From: JAIOQJ01 sp963718635
GTDB taxonomy: Bacteria > Planctomycetota > Planctomycetia > Gemmatales > Gemmataceae
NCBI GenBank assembly: GCA_963718635.1
Contig: OY970367.1
Coordinates: 1,550,001-1,614,000, forward strand
Reading direction: 5' to 3'
Length of the DNA: 64,000 nucleotides
The notes beneath the pieces are model-generated. The model was not told the origin of the DNA, did not search any database, and worked only from the letters and a program-made list of their open reading frames with translations. The translations under genes were made by a program, and so were the position numbers. Shown here piece by piece: positions 17,640-26,324 of the stretch; positions within the stretch are counted from its first letter, which is position 1, and every line of letters begins with the position of its first letter.

Positions 17640-17755
17640 CCCTTGAGCGCGTATGCCGGAGGTAGGCAAGCCGTGCAGCGTAAAGCGAGCGACCGGAGTT
17701 TCAGCGTCGCATACTTTCGGCGGATTCTCCAGTCGCTCACGCTCCTGGCTCGCTA
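17640..17755. repeat. Single arm of the 'GAGCGTGAGCGACTGGAG' repeat family
   Basis: The segment TCTCCAGTCGCTCACGCTCC at about 17726-17745 matches the long hairpin at 54288-54355. Only one arm is present here, and the flanking GTATGCCGGAGGTAGGC has no partner. It lies between the small membrane protein gene and the antitoxin-like gene, which diverge. Confidence 0.6.
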
Positions 17756-17857
17756 TGAACTGGCTGGCAATCAATAGGTCGGCTTTCGAGCGGATATGAT
17801 AGAATCCACAAATTCGCACGATAGCGATATTTTGGAATGAAGCTTGAGGAGGAAAAG

Positions 17858-18129
17858 ATGACCGTCACACTGAGCGAACCCATTCAAGTAGCCTTGTCAG
17901 CCCAAAACGGCGAGCCACTGAAGTTGCTCGATCCACGAACCCAGGCGACCTACGTTCTGGTTTCGGAAGCGATGTACGACCGACTTCGATCACTGGTTTA
18001 CGACGATTCAATGCCGAGCATCGAAGAGCGTCAAAGGCATTGGGAAGAATCGGGTAAGCGGCAGGTTGGGACGAACCCGAGATGGACGTATACGATAATT
18101 ACGATGAGAACCGGAAGAAGATGTTATGA
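17858..18129 (+). CDS. Antitoxin-like protein upstream of a truncated PemK/MazF-like start, frameshifted
   Basis: 90 residues after one missing base at about 18060 is bridged. The start is ATG at 17858 with GAGGAGG five bases upstream. The sequence MTVTLSEPIQVALSAQNGEPLKLLDPRTQATYVLVSEAMYDRLRSL resembles a planctomycete antitoxin-like family. The restored C-terminus is AGWDEPEMDVYDNYDENRKKML, an acidic tail of the sort used to cover a toxin. A second start codon overlaps the stop as ATGA at 18126-18129 and reads MRVSRGDG, the opening of PemK/MazF toxins (RGDxxL), then loses the family pattern within eight codons. The toxin part is therefore lost or heavily truncated. Toxin-antitoxin role is inferred. 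Confidence 0.65.
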
Positions 18130-18191
18130 GAGTAAGCCGTGGCGACGGGACTTTTGGGCCTTCACCCGCATACTTCGCCCCACTACGCCCC
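18126..18191 (+). pseudogene. Possible remnant of a PemK/MazF-like toxin gene
   Basis: An ATG overlapping the antitoxin stop opens a frame reading MRVSRGDG, then departs from any family and runs into the thrS 3' end. MazF/PemK toxins start with a similar RGD motif and usually follow the antitoxin with this kind of overlap. Too short to prove. Confidence 0.35.
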
Positions 18192-20412
18192 TCACACCCC
18201 GATCACCTGCCTGATCCGTTTCTCCTCCACCTCTAGTTTGAAGCGAGCAATAACCTCGGCTACCGCCAATGAACCCACGTCGCGTTTTTGCATTTCTTTG
18301 ATTGATTCATCGCGGAGCGAAACCGTTCCGGCCGACTGCTCTTTGTCGCCGACGATGAGAAGGTAGGGAATCTTTTCCATCGAGCCGTCGCGGATTTTAG
18401 AGCCGATCTTTTCGGGGCGATAATCGCCGTGGACACGGAAGCCGGCGGCTTTCAGTTCGGCTTCGACCTTCTTGCCGTACTCGGTGAACTTTTCGGAGAC
18501 AGTCACAATGCGCGCTTGCTCCGGCGCCAGCCAGAGCGGGAAGGCGCCCGCGAAGTGCTCGATAAGGATGCCGCAGAAACGCTCCATCGAGCCGAACGGC
18601 GCGCGGTGGATCATCACTGGCCGATGCCGTGCGTTGTCGGCGCCGATGTATTCGAGTTCGAAACGTTCGGGCAGGTTATAGTCGAGTTGAACCGTGCCGA
18701 GTTGCCACTCACGGCCGATGCAATCTTTCACGATGAAATCGACTTTCGGCCCATAGAAAGCCGCCTCGCCGACGCCGATCGAGTAGTTCAGATTCAGCTT
18801 CTTGGCGACATCGATCAACGTTGTTTCCGCATTCTGCCAAAGTTCTGCCGGGCCAACGTACTTTGTGCTGTTCGGGTCGCGCACGCTGACGCGAACGCGG
18901 TAATCAGTCAGGCCGAGCGTCTTCAGAACGAAGATCACCAGTTCGATGTTGGCAACCAGTTCGCTTTCGACCTGATCGGGCGTGACGAAGAGATGAGCGT
19001 CGTCTTGGGTGAAGCCTCGAACGCGCGTCATGCCGCCGAGTTCGCCCGATTGCTCGAAGCGGTAAACCGTGCCGAATTCTGCCAGACGCACGGGCAAGTC
19101 GCGATAACTGTGCGGCATCGCCTTGAAAATCTGGATGTGATGCGGGCAGTTCATCGGCTTGAGCAGGTAACCCTCTTGGCCGATGAGCCAGTTCTTCAGC
19201 TCCTCCAGCCTTTGCTCGCGTGTCTCCGCTCGGCCATAACTGAGCCAAAGCGCACGCAGATCGAGGGCGGTTTGGCTCCAGGGATAGCGCGGGTAGTCGT
19301 CCTCGCCTTTCGGATATTCGCCCTTAGTGATCGCTTCGATCATTCCCAGAAACGCTTGCTCGCGCTCGAGCGTGAGATGATTCTTTTCCAGCAACGTGAA
19401 CCAGGTGTCAACAGTCTGACAGAGCGGGTTCATGAAGAGCGCCGGATATTGGGCGTCTGCATAATACGGGAAATGTCCTGAAGTACGGTAGAGATTCAAG
19501 TTGCCGATATGCGGCGTATAGACCGGCGAATAGCCGCGTTTGAGCAGCTCGTCTTTGATGAAGCTTTCGAGCAGGCTGCGGACCATCGCACCTTTAGGCA
19601 TCCAGAGCACTAAGCCTTGCCCAGCCTCGGGAGTGATGGTGAACAGCTTCAGTTGCTTGCCGAGCGTGCGATGATCGCGCTTCTTAGCTTCTTCCAATTG
19701 TTCGACGTAGGCTTTGAGTTCCTTCTCGTTGAAAAAGGCAGTGGCATAGAGGCGCTGCAACTGCTTGCGCGAGGAATCGTTTTTCCAATAGGCGCCTGCA
19801 ATGCTTAGAAGTTTAAAGGCGCCCGACTTTCCCGGCATTGGGGATATGCGGCCCACGGCAAAGATCGATGAATTCTCCCTGGCGATAGAAACTAAGCGTG
19901 GGATATTTCTTCAGGTCGTCGTCGATATGCTCGACTTTGTAATGCTGCTTAATGTCTTCAACCAGCGCACGCCCTTCGGGCACGGAGCGTTCGAAGCGCT
20001 CGAAGGGCTCAGCGGCGGCGATGATCTTCTTCATCTCCGCTTCAATCTTCGGAAAGTCCGATTCGGCCAACGGTGTCGGCGAATCGATGTCGTAGTAGAA
20101 GCCGTTCGATAGAGCCGGGCCAAAAGCGAGTTGAGTGCCCGGGAACAAGCGCATCACGGCGCGAGCCATGATGTGGGCCGTGCTGTGGCGCAGAACCTCC
20201 AGCGCTTCGGGGTCGCGATCGGTCAGAACCTGAAACGAAACTTCGGTCGCCCCTGACGGGAATTCGCGATCGAGATCGACCACCTCGCCATTCACCTTAG
20301 CGGCGATGGCCGCCTGAGCCAGACGCTTTCCGATCAACTCGGCCACTTCGCGCGGGCGTGAACCGGGTGAAGCCTGGCGAGTGGAACCATCCGGCAATTT
20401 CAACGTCAGCAT
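18192..20412 (-). CDS. thrS: Threonyl-tRNA synthetase, with extra internal segment, one frameshift
   Basis: About 739 residues after one frame change at 19822-19824 (NAGKVG/GAFKLLSIAGAYW; one extra G, or two lost). It charges tRNA-Thr with threonine. The N-terminal TGS domain (MLTLKLPDGSTRQ) is followed by the editing domain (LRHSTAHIMARAV, FYYDID), and the class II core holds LKPMNCPHHIQIF with the zinc cysteine, FGTVYRFEQSGELGGM and MIHRAPFGSMERF. The C-terminal anticodon domain is complete (FRVHGDYRPEKIGSKIRDG). Between SGHFPYYAD and LKPMNCPHH there are about 100 residues where ThrRS usually has about 25, so roughly 70-80 are inserted. The gene is essential in bacteria and the lesion should be an error. 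It starts at ATG 20412. Confidence 0.95.
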
Positions 20413-20524
20413 GAGAGTGGAGCCCTGTAAAGAGATTCGCAGCCCGCACGGCTACGACAGGTGCGAACGCAGACTATCTTAGGGAGTGGTCAGTTTTAGA
20501 AAGATGCGAGGCGACGAAAATGCT

Positions 20525-20606
20525 GTTAACCACGACGTGAAGGCTTTGCGCAGCGCTTGCCCGCAGAGAGCGCTCGGCTGCGCAAAGCCTTTACGTCGCG
20601 GTTAAC
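20525..20606. repeat. Long inverted repeat between tRNA-His and thrS
   Basis: Two near-perfect arms of about 30 bases (opening GTTAACCACGACGTGAAGGC, and its inverse closing at GGTTAAC) flank a loop of about 22 bases. The core AAGGCTTTGCGCA is shared with the repeat at 7514-7653. It can form a long stem in either transcript and lies just 5' of thrS and 3' of tRNA-His on the same strand, where it could end the tRNA transcript. No U-run follows. Confidence 0.8.
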
Positions 20607-20624
20607 GTGCAAACTGAGTTAAAA

Positions 20625-20699
20625 GGTGAGTGACGGGATTCGAACCCGCGACGTCTGGAACCACAATCCAGTGCTCTAACCAGCTGAGCTACACCCACC
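20625..20699 (-). tRNA. tRNA-His (GTG anticodon)
   Basis: Cloverleaf on the minus strand. Acceptor arms are GTGGGTG and CACTCAC with the extra G at position -1 (20699) facing C73 (20625), the identity pair of tRNA-His. The anticodon arm is CTGGA-TTGTGGT-TCCAG with anticodon GTG. The D arm (GCTCAGCTGGTTAGAGC) and T arm (CGGGTTCGAATCCCG) are standard. The 3' CCA is not encoded. Confidence 0.97.
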
Positions 20700-20797
20700 A
20701 TCTTGGATCATTTTAGCGCGTCGGCCGACATTGACAAGAGAAAGAAAAGACCCGCGAACGACTTCGCGGGTTCGGTTCCGTGGCGATATTTGCTACT

Positions 20798-21361
20798 TTA
20801 GTAGTCCGTATGTTCCCGAGTTGTCTTGCGTTGGACTTCCGGATCGGGGCCGACGTACTGGTGCAAGTGATCTTTATCGATGTAAATCACCTGGATGCGC
20901 TGCTTCTTGATCTTGGCCGGGAAGGGGTAATCCGACTGAATCGTTTCGGTGTAGTATATCGTGCATTTCCAGTGACAGTGATGCAGCTGGGCCATGCCGA
21001 CGAGCGGGAAGAAACGCGGCGGATCGATCTTGTCGACAAGACGCTCGCGGGCGAAGCGAACATCGTCGCGGAACTGCTCGTAGAAGTACGGAACCCCGCG
21101 CGCCATGCGCGGCATCGCACGCAAAATCTCGCGTTCGGTCGGCATATCCTCGCAGACTGGCGGCGGGAAGCCATCCCGGATCGGCGGCATGATCGGCGTG
21201 CGGAAATCGTTCTTATGGACGTACTTGTCCTCGATCTTTTCCGCCGTCCACGGTTGCACGGGCACGGGCGTCCCGTAACCGAGCGCCAGCGGATTACAGC
21301 CGGTCGCCAACGGGATCATCGCTGCCAACAGCAGCAGTCTCAGCCGACGCATCCGAATCAT
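20798..21361 (-). CDS. Putative lipoprotein, unknown function
   Basis: 187 residues. The N-terminus MIRMRRLRLLLLAAMIPLATGC is a lipoprotein signal peptide ending in a lipobox LATGC, with the cysteine near residue 22. The mature part is rich in Pro and charged residues (KYVHKNDFRTPIMPPIRDGFPPP, RFFPLVGMAQLHHCHWKCTIYYTE) and holds no domain I know. No repeats. It lies about 100 bp downstream of its own strand's tRNA-His start side, and opposite yajC. Two alternative ATGs lie at the very start. Exported to the envelope by inference. Confidence 0.8.
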   Translation of the reverse strand: MIRMRRLRLLLLAAMIPLATGCNPLALGYGTPVPVQPWTAEKIEDKYVHKNDFRTPIMPPIRDGFPPPVCEDMPTEREILRAMPRMARGVPYFYEQFRDDVRFARERLVDKIDPPRFFPLVGMAQLHHCHWKCTIYYTETIQSDYPFPAKIKKQRIQVIYIDKDHLHQYVGPDPEVQRKTTREHTDY

Positions 21362-21594
21362 TGGCCCCTCCCGAAGCGCGGCATTCGCGCGTACCGGGGA
21401 TAATGGATCATCCGTCCTTGTCGGAATTATCGGTTATGCAGGCGGGAAACTTTAACCAAGGCGAGTCAGGATCGATTCAAGACTTCCGCTACCGGCAAGC
21501 ATCTGTAGACCATGTTCGCTGAATCGGTTTGAAGCATTGCCGTACAAACATGATCCGCTAGACTGTTCTCTTTGACTTTATCGCTGAGGGTGCA

Positions 21595-21954
21595 ATGCAC
21601 TGGCTTTTGCTGTTGGCCGACGGAGAACAGGGCGGCCCGCCGGGCATCATGGGCAACATGATGCTTCCCTTGTTCATCGTCATGATTGTCATGATCGTCA
21701 TGTCCTTTCGCACGAGCGCCCGGCAGAAGAAGGAGGCGCAGAACCTTCTCGCCAAGCTGAAGAAGAACGATAAAGTCGTCACGTCGGCCGGGATCATCGG
21801 CGTTGTCGTGAGCATCAAAGAGGGCGAAGACGAGGTAACCCTCCGGGTAGACGATTCGACCAACACGCGAATGCGCATAGTGCGCAGCACCATCGTCCGC
21901 GTAACTTCCGATGACCAACAGCCGGCAGGAGCGCCGGAAATCAAAACTTCTTGA
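21595..21954 (+). CDS. yajC: Preprotein translocase subunit YajC
   Basis: 119 residues with GAGGG just before the ATG. One N-terminal membrane span (GIMGNMMLPLFIVMIVMIVMSF) is followed by the small cytosolic domain with SARQKKEAQNLLAKLKKNDKVVTSAGIIGVVVSI and a C-terminal VDDSTNTRMRIVRSTIVRV. YajC is the accessory of the Sec holotranslocon with SecD and SecF. The secDF gene follows 67 bp downstream on the same strand, the common arrangement. Confidence 0.95.
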   Translation: MHWLLLLADGEQGGPPGIMGNMMLPLFIVMIVMIVMSFRTSARQKKEAQNLLAKLKKNDKVVTSAGIIGVVVSIKEGEDEVTLRVDDSTNTRMRIVRSTIVRVTSDDQQPAGAPEIKTS

Positions 21955-22021
21955 ACTATCGCTGATCGCGACGCCATCGGCGGCGGAGCACTTTTTTGAA
22001 CCAGCAGACGGAACTCCTACT

Positions 22022-25000
22022 ATGCATCGTAATTTTCTCCGCGCTTCGCTCATCTGCCTGATTCCCCTACTGCTTGCGCTATTTGTCGTCGGGCGCACTT
22101 ATGTGCGCTACGAAAATAACGAAGGCGGTTTCAAGCTCGGCGTTGATCTCGTCGGCGGCACCATCCTCGTTTACGAAGTCGATCAGGAGCGCGAACGGCA
22201 ACGCCGTAATCTCGAGCGCGGCGATTCGAGTGCGGCTGGCGGCGCCAAGACGAGCCAAGCTTTGGCGGAGGCTATCAAGCGCCGCATTGATCCGAACGAT
22301 ACGCAGAACATCATCGTTCGACCGGCCGGCGACAACCGCATCGAAGTGATCTTGCCCACTGGCACCCATCGCCAGAACGCAGACGGCAAAAAGAACGTGA
22401 ACACGGGCGACATCGCCGAGATTCGTCACCTGATCGAACAGGTCGGCAGCCTGGAGTTCCGTATTCTCGCGAACGCCTTTGATGATGAAAAAGCCTTCGT
22501 CGCCGCCGAAGAACTGTTCGACAAGCAGAGCGATAAAGATCTCGCTTCGCTCGCGTTAGGCGGCGAGCCGCCGCCCCCTCCAATCAACACGACCGACGAC
22601 CCCTGGACGGTGCACGGCGACAAGGCGCGCTACGCCTGGGTCGAACTTCACAGTAATGCCCGTAAAGAGCTTAAACTTCTCAATCAATTCGAAGAAGAAG
22701 ATAAAGGAAATCAGGAGAAATCGAACTGGTACGAACTTCAGCGAGCCCGCGAGAAGCACAAAGTCGTCCGGCTCGATCGCGGCAAAGGCGGCCTGCTTCT
22801 TTTCAGCCGCGACTGCACCAATGTCAACCTCCCCGAAAATCTGCGCAAAGAAAAGAAGTACGAATACTTCATCCTGACCCGCATTTCCGACCGCGTTGAA
22901 GTCGATGGCACCAAGGTTACGATCGTTGCCAATTCCGATAATGATCCGCAGACTTTCGCTCCCGAAATCGGCTTTCGCTTCAACAGCGAAGGCGCCGGCA
23001 GTTCTATCAACTGACCAACAACAATAAACCCGATCAGGATGGCCGAATCGAACGGCAATTGGCGATCGTGCTCAACGGCGAGCTCGTTTCGTTTGCCAAT
23101 ATCAAGTCGGCCATTCAGGATCGCGGCCGCATCAGCGGCGAGTTCAAGAAGGGCTATGTTGACGAGATCGTCAAACTACTGCGCTCGGGCGCTCTCCCCG
23201 CCACGTTAAAGCAAAAGCCGGTGAGCGAAAACACCATCGGGCCGACCCTCGGCGCTGACACGATCAAGAGTGGAACGCGGGCAGTGGGGCTCGCGTTTGC
23301 GGCCATCCTTGTTTTTATGGTCGTCTACTATCGCTTTGCCGGTTTGGTCGCCTGTGTGGCGCTGCTCGCCAACCTGATTTTAACGGTGGCCTTCATGGTT
23401 ACCGTCAATGCGACGTTTACGCTTCCAGGCCTGGCAGGCTTGGTGCTGATGCTCGGCATGGCGGTAGACGCCAACGTGCTCATCTACGAGCGCCTTCGCG
23501 AAGAACGCGATCGCGGCGCAAACCTCCTAATGGCCATTCGCAACGCCTACGATCGTGCGTTTCCCACGATTATTGATACCCACCTGAGCTCTATCTTTAC
23601 GGCGCTCGTTCTCTACGCCTGCGGCAACGATCAACTGCGAGGCTTCGGCGTCAGTCTGACGGCTGGCCTGATCATCAGTCTCTTCACGTCGCTCTTCATG
23701 ACCCGGCTGCTCTTCGACATCTGGATGAAGATGCAGTGGCTCTCCCAATTGAAGATGATGCGCTTGCTGACCAAACCGAATATCGATTTCATGCGGCTGC
23801 GCAAGATTATGTTCACCATCACCGGCACGCTTACCGTGCTTGGTCTTGGCCTCTTCCTGCGCGCGGCGACAAAGGCCTGAACGTCGATTTCGTCGGCGGA
23901 ACAGTCTACGGCGGTCAGCTCGATACGGATACGGACATCAGCAAACTTCGCGAATTGATCAGTGATGCCCACCAAAGCCAAGTGCTGACCGTGGCTTCGG
24001 TCGAGCCGGCTAAAGATGAACAGAGTAAAGGCAAACACGTTTATGAAGTTAAGTACACCGATGGCGAGGTACGCCGAATCGAATTGGCTAATGATCCGGA
24101 AGGAAGCGATGCGGAAAAGCTGAGCAGCCTAAAGGCGCGTGCATCGCAGTTGCCCGACGCCTCCGTCGAGCAAAACTTTCTAAGCGATTCGAGCGGCGAC
24201 AAGAGCAAGTTCTTCACCGTGCGAACGACGGAAAAAGAGATCGATCTGGTACAGGCAGCCATTGACCGCCTCTTCCGCGAGGGAGGAAATTCATTGCTGT
24301 CGCAGACAAAGCTTACCGTGACACCGGCGCCCGCAAGCGAGCCGTTCGCCTGGAATCTCACGTTTACCGATGGCTCGGGCAAGACCCCTCAATACGCGTC
24401 CGAAGGTTATATCCGTACGCTGCTCGATCGGGAATTCCGTGCTGCTCTGATTGAAAACCAGGTAGTCGGACCTTTCCGCTTGCAAGGGACCAGCGATGCC
24501 CGCGACGGGCGTTATTCGGACATGAAGCTGACGCTTTCCCTCGAAGCGCAAAAGGTCAGCGCCCTCGATACGAAACAGGTCCTCGCGGACGCGGCCAAGG
24601 AATACAACCAGCGGCCGCAACCCGAACGGTTGGAGACCTTCGATGCGACCTTAGCCGGCGAAACGCGCGGAATCGCGCCCTGTTCGCAATCGTGCTGTCG
24701 TGGACGGCCATTCTCATGTATCTCTGGTTCCGCTTCGGCAACTGGACTTTCGGGGCTGCTGCCGTTATCTGTTTGATTCACGATTTGTGCTTCACCCTGG
24801 GAGCAATCGCGATTTGTCACTACCTGAGTGATACGATGTTTGGCAAACTCTTCGGATTGCAGGATTTCAAGATCGATTTCGCTGCCGTGGCCGCTCTGCT
24901 GACGCTGGTTGGTTATTCGGTCAACGACACGATCGTTGTCTTTGATCGCATCCGCGAAGTCCGCGGCAAGAACCCCTTGCTCACCCCACAGATGATCAAC

Positions 25001-25258
25001 GACAGCGTAAACCAAACGCTAAGCCGAACGATCCTAGCGTCGTTGGCGACTTGGCTCGTTGTCGTCGTTCTCTACTTCTTCGGCGGAAGCGGCGTCCACC
25101 TATTCGCCTTCGTCATGGTCGTCGGCGTGATCGTCGGCACCTACTCGTCGATCTATGTCGCCAGCCCGCTGCTGCTGATCTTTGGCGAAGGTCGTGTAGA
25201 GAAACGGGTCGCCGGAAGAATGCTCCCTGCAGGACAACGCGTTCCAGCATCGGTGTAA
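22022..25258 (+). CDS. secDF: Protein translocase subunit SecDF (fused), three frameshifts
   Basis: About 1,079 residues when three single missing bases are bridged. The start is ATG at 22022 (MHRNFLRASLICLIPLLLALFVVG). The SecD part shows GGFKLGVDLVGGTILVYEV, then FQ-type periplasmic loop material, then the transmembrane half with GTRAVGLAFAAILVFMVVYYR, GMAVDANVLIYERLREE and FSxxT-like THLSSIFTALVLY. Frame breaks lie at about 22998-23001, 23856-23860 and 24668-24671. The SecF part opens with GLNVDFVGGTVYGG and has FRFGNWTFGAAAVICLIHDL and GYSVNDTIVVFDRIREVRGKN. SecDF uses proton flow to help release exported proteins on the outer side. Each break is one base at or beside GCGC, so I treat the gene as intact. 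Confidence 0.93.
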
Positions 25259-25271
25259 ACCGCTCAGTTCC

Positions 25272-25395
25272 CACGAGCCTGATGACCCGCGAAGAATTAA
25301 GTCGTTCTTCGCTGGCGCTTCAGACTTGTGCGAGGCCCACGAGCCTGAAGCGCAGCGAAGAGTTAAGTCGTCTTCGCTGGCGCTTCAGGCTCGTG
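25272..25395. repeat. Two hairpin repeat units at the secDF / cobalamin adenosyltransferase convergent gap
   Basis: Unit 1 begins CACGAGCCTGATGACCCGCG and closes with GCTTCAGACTTGTG. Unit 2 begins CACGAGCCTGAAGCG and closes CGCTTCAGGCTCGTG, a near-perfect inverse. The two units are nearly identical and probably arose by duplication. They occupy the gap between two genes that end facing each other. Confidence 0.88.
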
Positions 25396-25410
25396 CCGCG
25401 TTGGTCGAAT

Positions 25411-25968
25411 TCAGCCGCCCGGCTTCCAGAGCAGGTCGGCTTTTCCGCCATCGTTGGCCACGCGAGCCAGCACGAAAAGCAAATCGGATAGGCGATTGAG
25501 ATAGATCAACGCCTGAGGGTTGATCACTTCGGTAGTCATTAACGTGACGACACTTCGTTCCGCACGTCGGCAAACCGTTCGGGCCAAATGTAGATAGGCT
25601 GAGCCCGGCGACCCGCCCGGCAAGACGAAACTGTGCAATGGCTGCAATGGCTCATTCAGCCGATCGATTGCCGCTTCCAACTTGGCGACTTGCATTGCGG
25701 TTACACGCAATTTCGTCCCTTGCGCTTCATTTGGACTCAAAGGGACGCAAAGGTCAGCGCCGACATCGAACAAGTCGTTTTGAATTGATCGCAGTAGGTT
25801 GCTCTCACAAAAGGTTTCACAAATGACAACTCCCAAGAGAGCATTGAGCTCATCGACTTCCCCATAAGTGGCAACGCGTGCGTGATCCTTAGAGACGCGC
25901 GCTCCGTCGCCTAGGCCCGTTAGGCCCTGATCCCCAGACTTGGTGTAAATGCGCGAAAGGTAAACCAT
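25411..25968 (-). CDS. Cob(I)alamin adenosyltransferase, PduO/MMAB type
   Basis: 185 residues from ATG at 25968 (MVYLSRIYTKSGDQGLTGLGDG), the start that matches the family N-terminus. It adds the 5'-deoxyadenosyl group to corrinoid to give adenosylcobalamin. Family signatures are the opening YTKSGDQGLTGLGDGARVSK (ATP-binding), ATYGEVDELNALLG, and the C-terminal LIYLNRLSDLLFVLARVAN. HTARTVCRRAERS-type Arg motif is present as LARTVCRRAERSV. It is probably cytosolic. No strong ribosome site precedes the start. Genes for the MFS transporter and a small protein lie upstream on the same strand. Confidence 0.93.
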   Translation of the reverse strand: MVYLSRIYTKSGDQGLTGLGDGARVSKDHARVATYGEVDELNALLGVVICETFCESNLLRSIQNDLFDVGADLCVPLSPNEAQGTKLRVTAMQVAKLEAAIDRLNEPLQPLHSFVLPGGSPGSAYLHLARTVCRRAERSVVTLMTTEVINPQALIYLNRLSDLLFVLARVANDGGKADLLWKPGG

Positions 25969-26072
25969 GGGCTTATTGTAGAAAGCAATCGATTGGCGAG
26001 CCGAATTGCTGAGCATTCGGGTTCCCGCCGATCACGCGACTGATTACGCAGTTCGGCTCGCCTGAATACGCC

Positions 26073-26324
26073 TCACCATCCCAGCTTTTCGCGAAGCTCT
26101 TCGAGGCCGCCGCCGAGAGCGGCTTCAATGCAGGGATAGCATTTGCCCTCATCCAGCCGATGGCCGTTGTTCGTCTGCGTGACGACGCAGGTGAACAATC
26201 CCTTGGCGGTCGTAGCGAAGAGGCGGTAGAGCGGGTGGCCACTGAGGGTCACCAGCAACGTTTGCGCGTTCAACCCGGGCTGAAGGGCGCCGGTTCGTAA
26301 TTTGAGCCAGTCGGGAGGGTTCAT
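26073..26324 (-). CDS. Small conserved protein overlapping the MFS gene, unknown function
   Basis: 83 residues from ATG at 26324 (MNPPDWLKLRTGALQPGLNAQTLLVTL), where the ATG overlaps the TGA of the MFS gene as ATGA, a classic translational coupling arrangement. The sequence has beta-type segments (LVTLSGHPLYRLFATTAKGLFTCVV) and a C-terminal acidic helix (YPCIEAALGGGLEELREKLGW). No signal peptide. No known family. It ends about 105 bp before the cobalamin adenosyltransferase start. Confidence 0.78.
   Translation of the reverse strand: MNPPDWLKLRTGALQPGLNAQTLLVTLSGHPLYRLFATTAKGLFTCVVTQTNNGHRLDEGKCYPCIEAALGGGLEELREKLGW

Noticed and set aside
18429..19481. 350-codon frame on the plus strand
   Set aside because: Antisense shadow of thrS, whose motifs are all on the minus strand.
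25272..25395. Possible intrinsic terminators with poly-U tails
   Set aside because: The stems are strong but no T-run follows on either side, so they are recorded as repeats rather than terminators.
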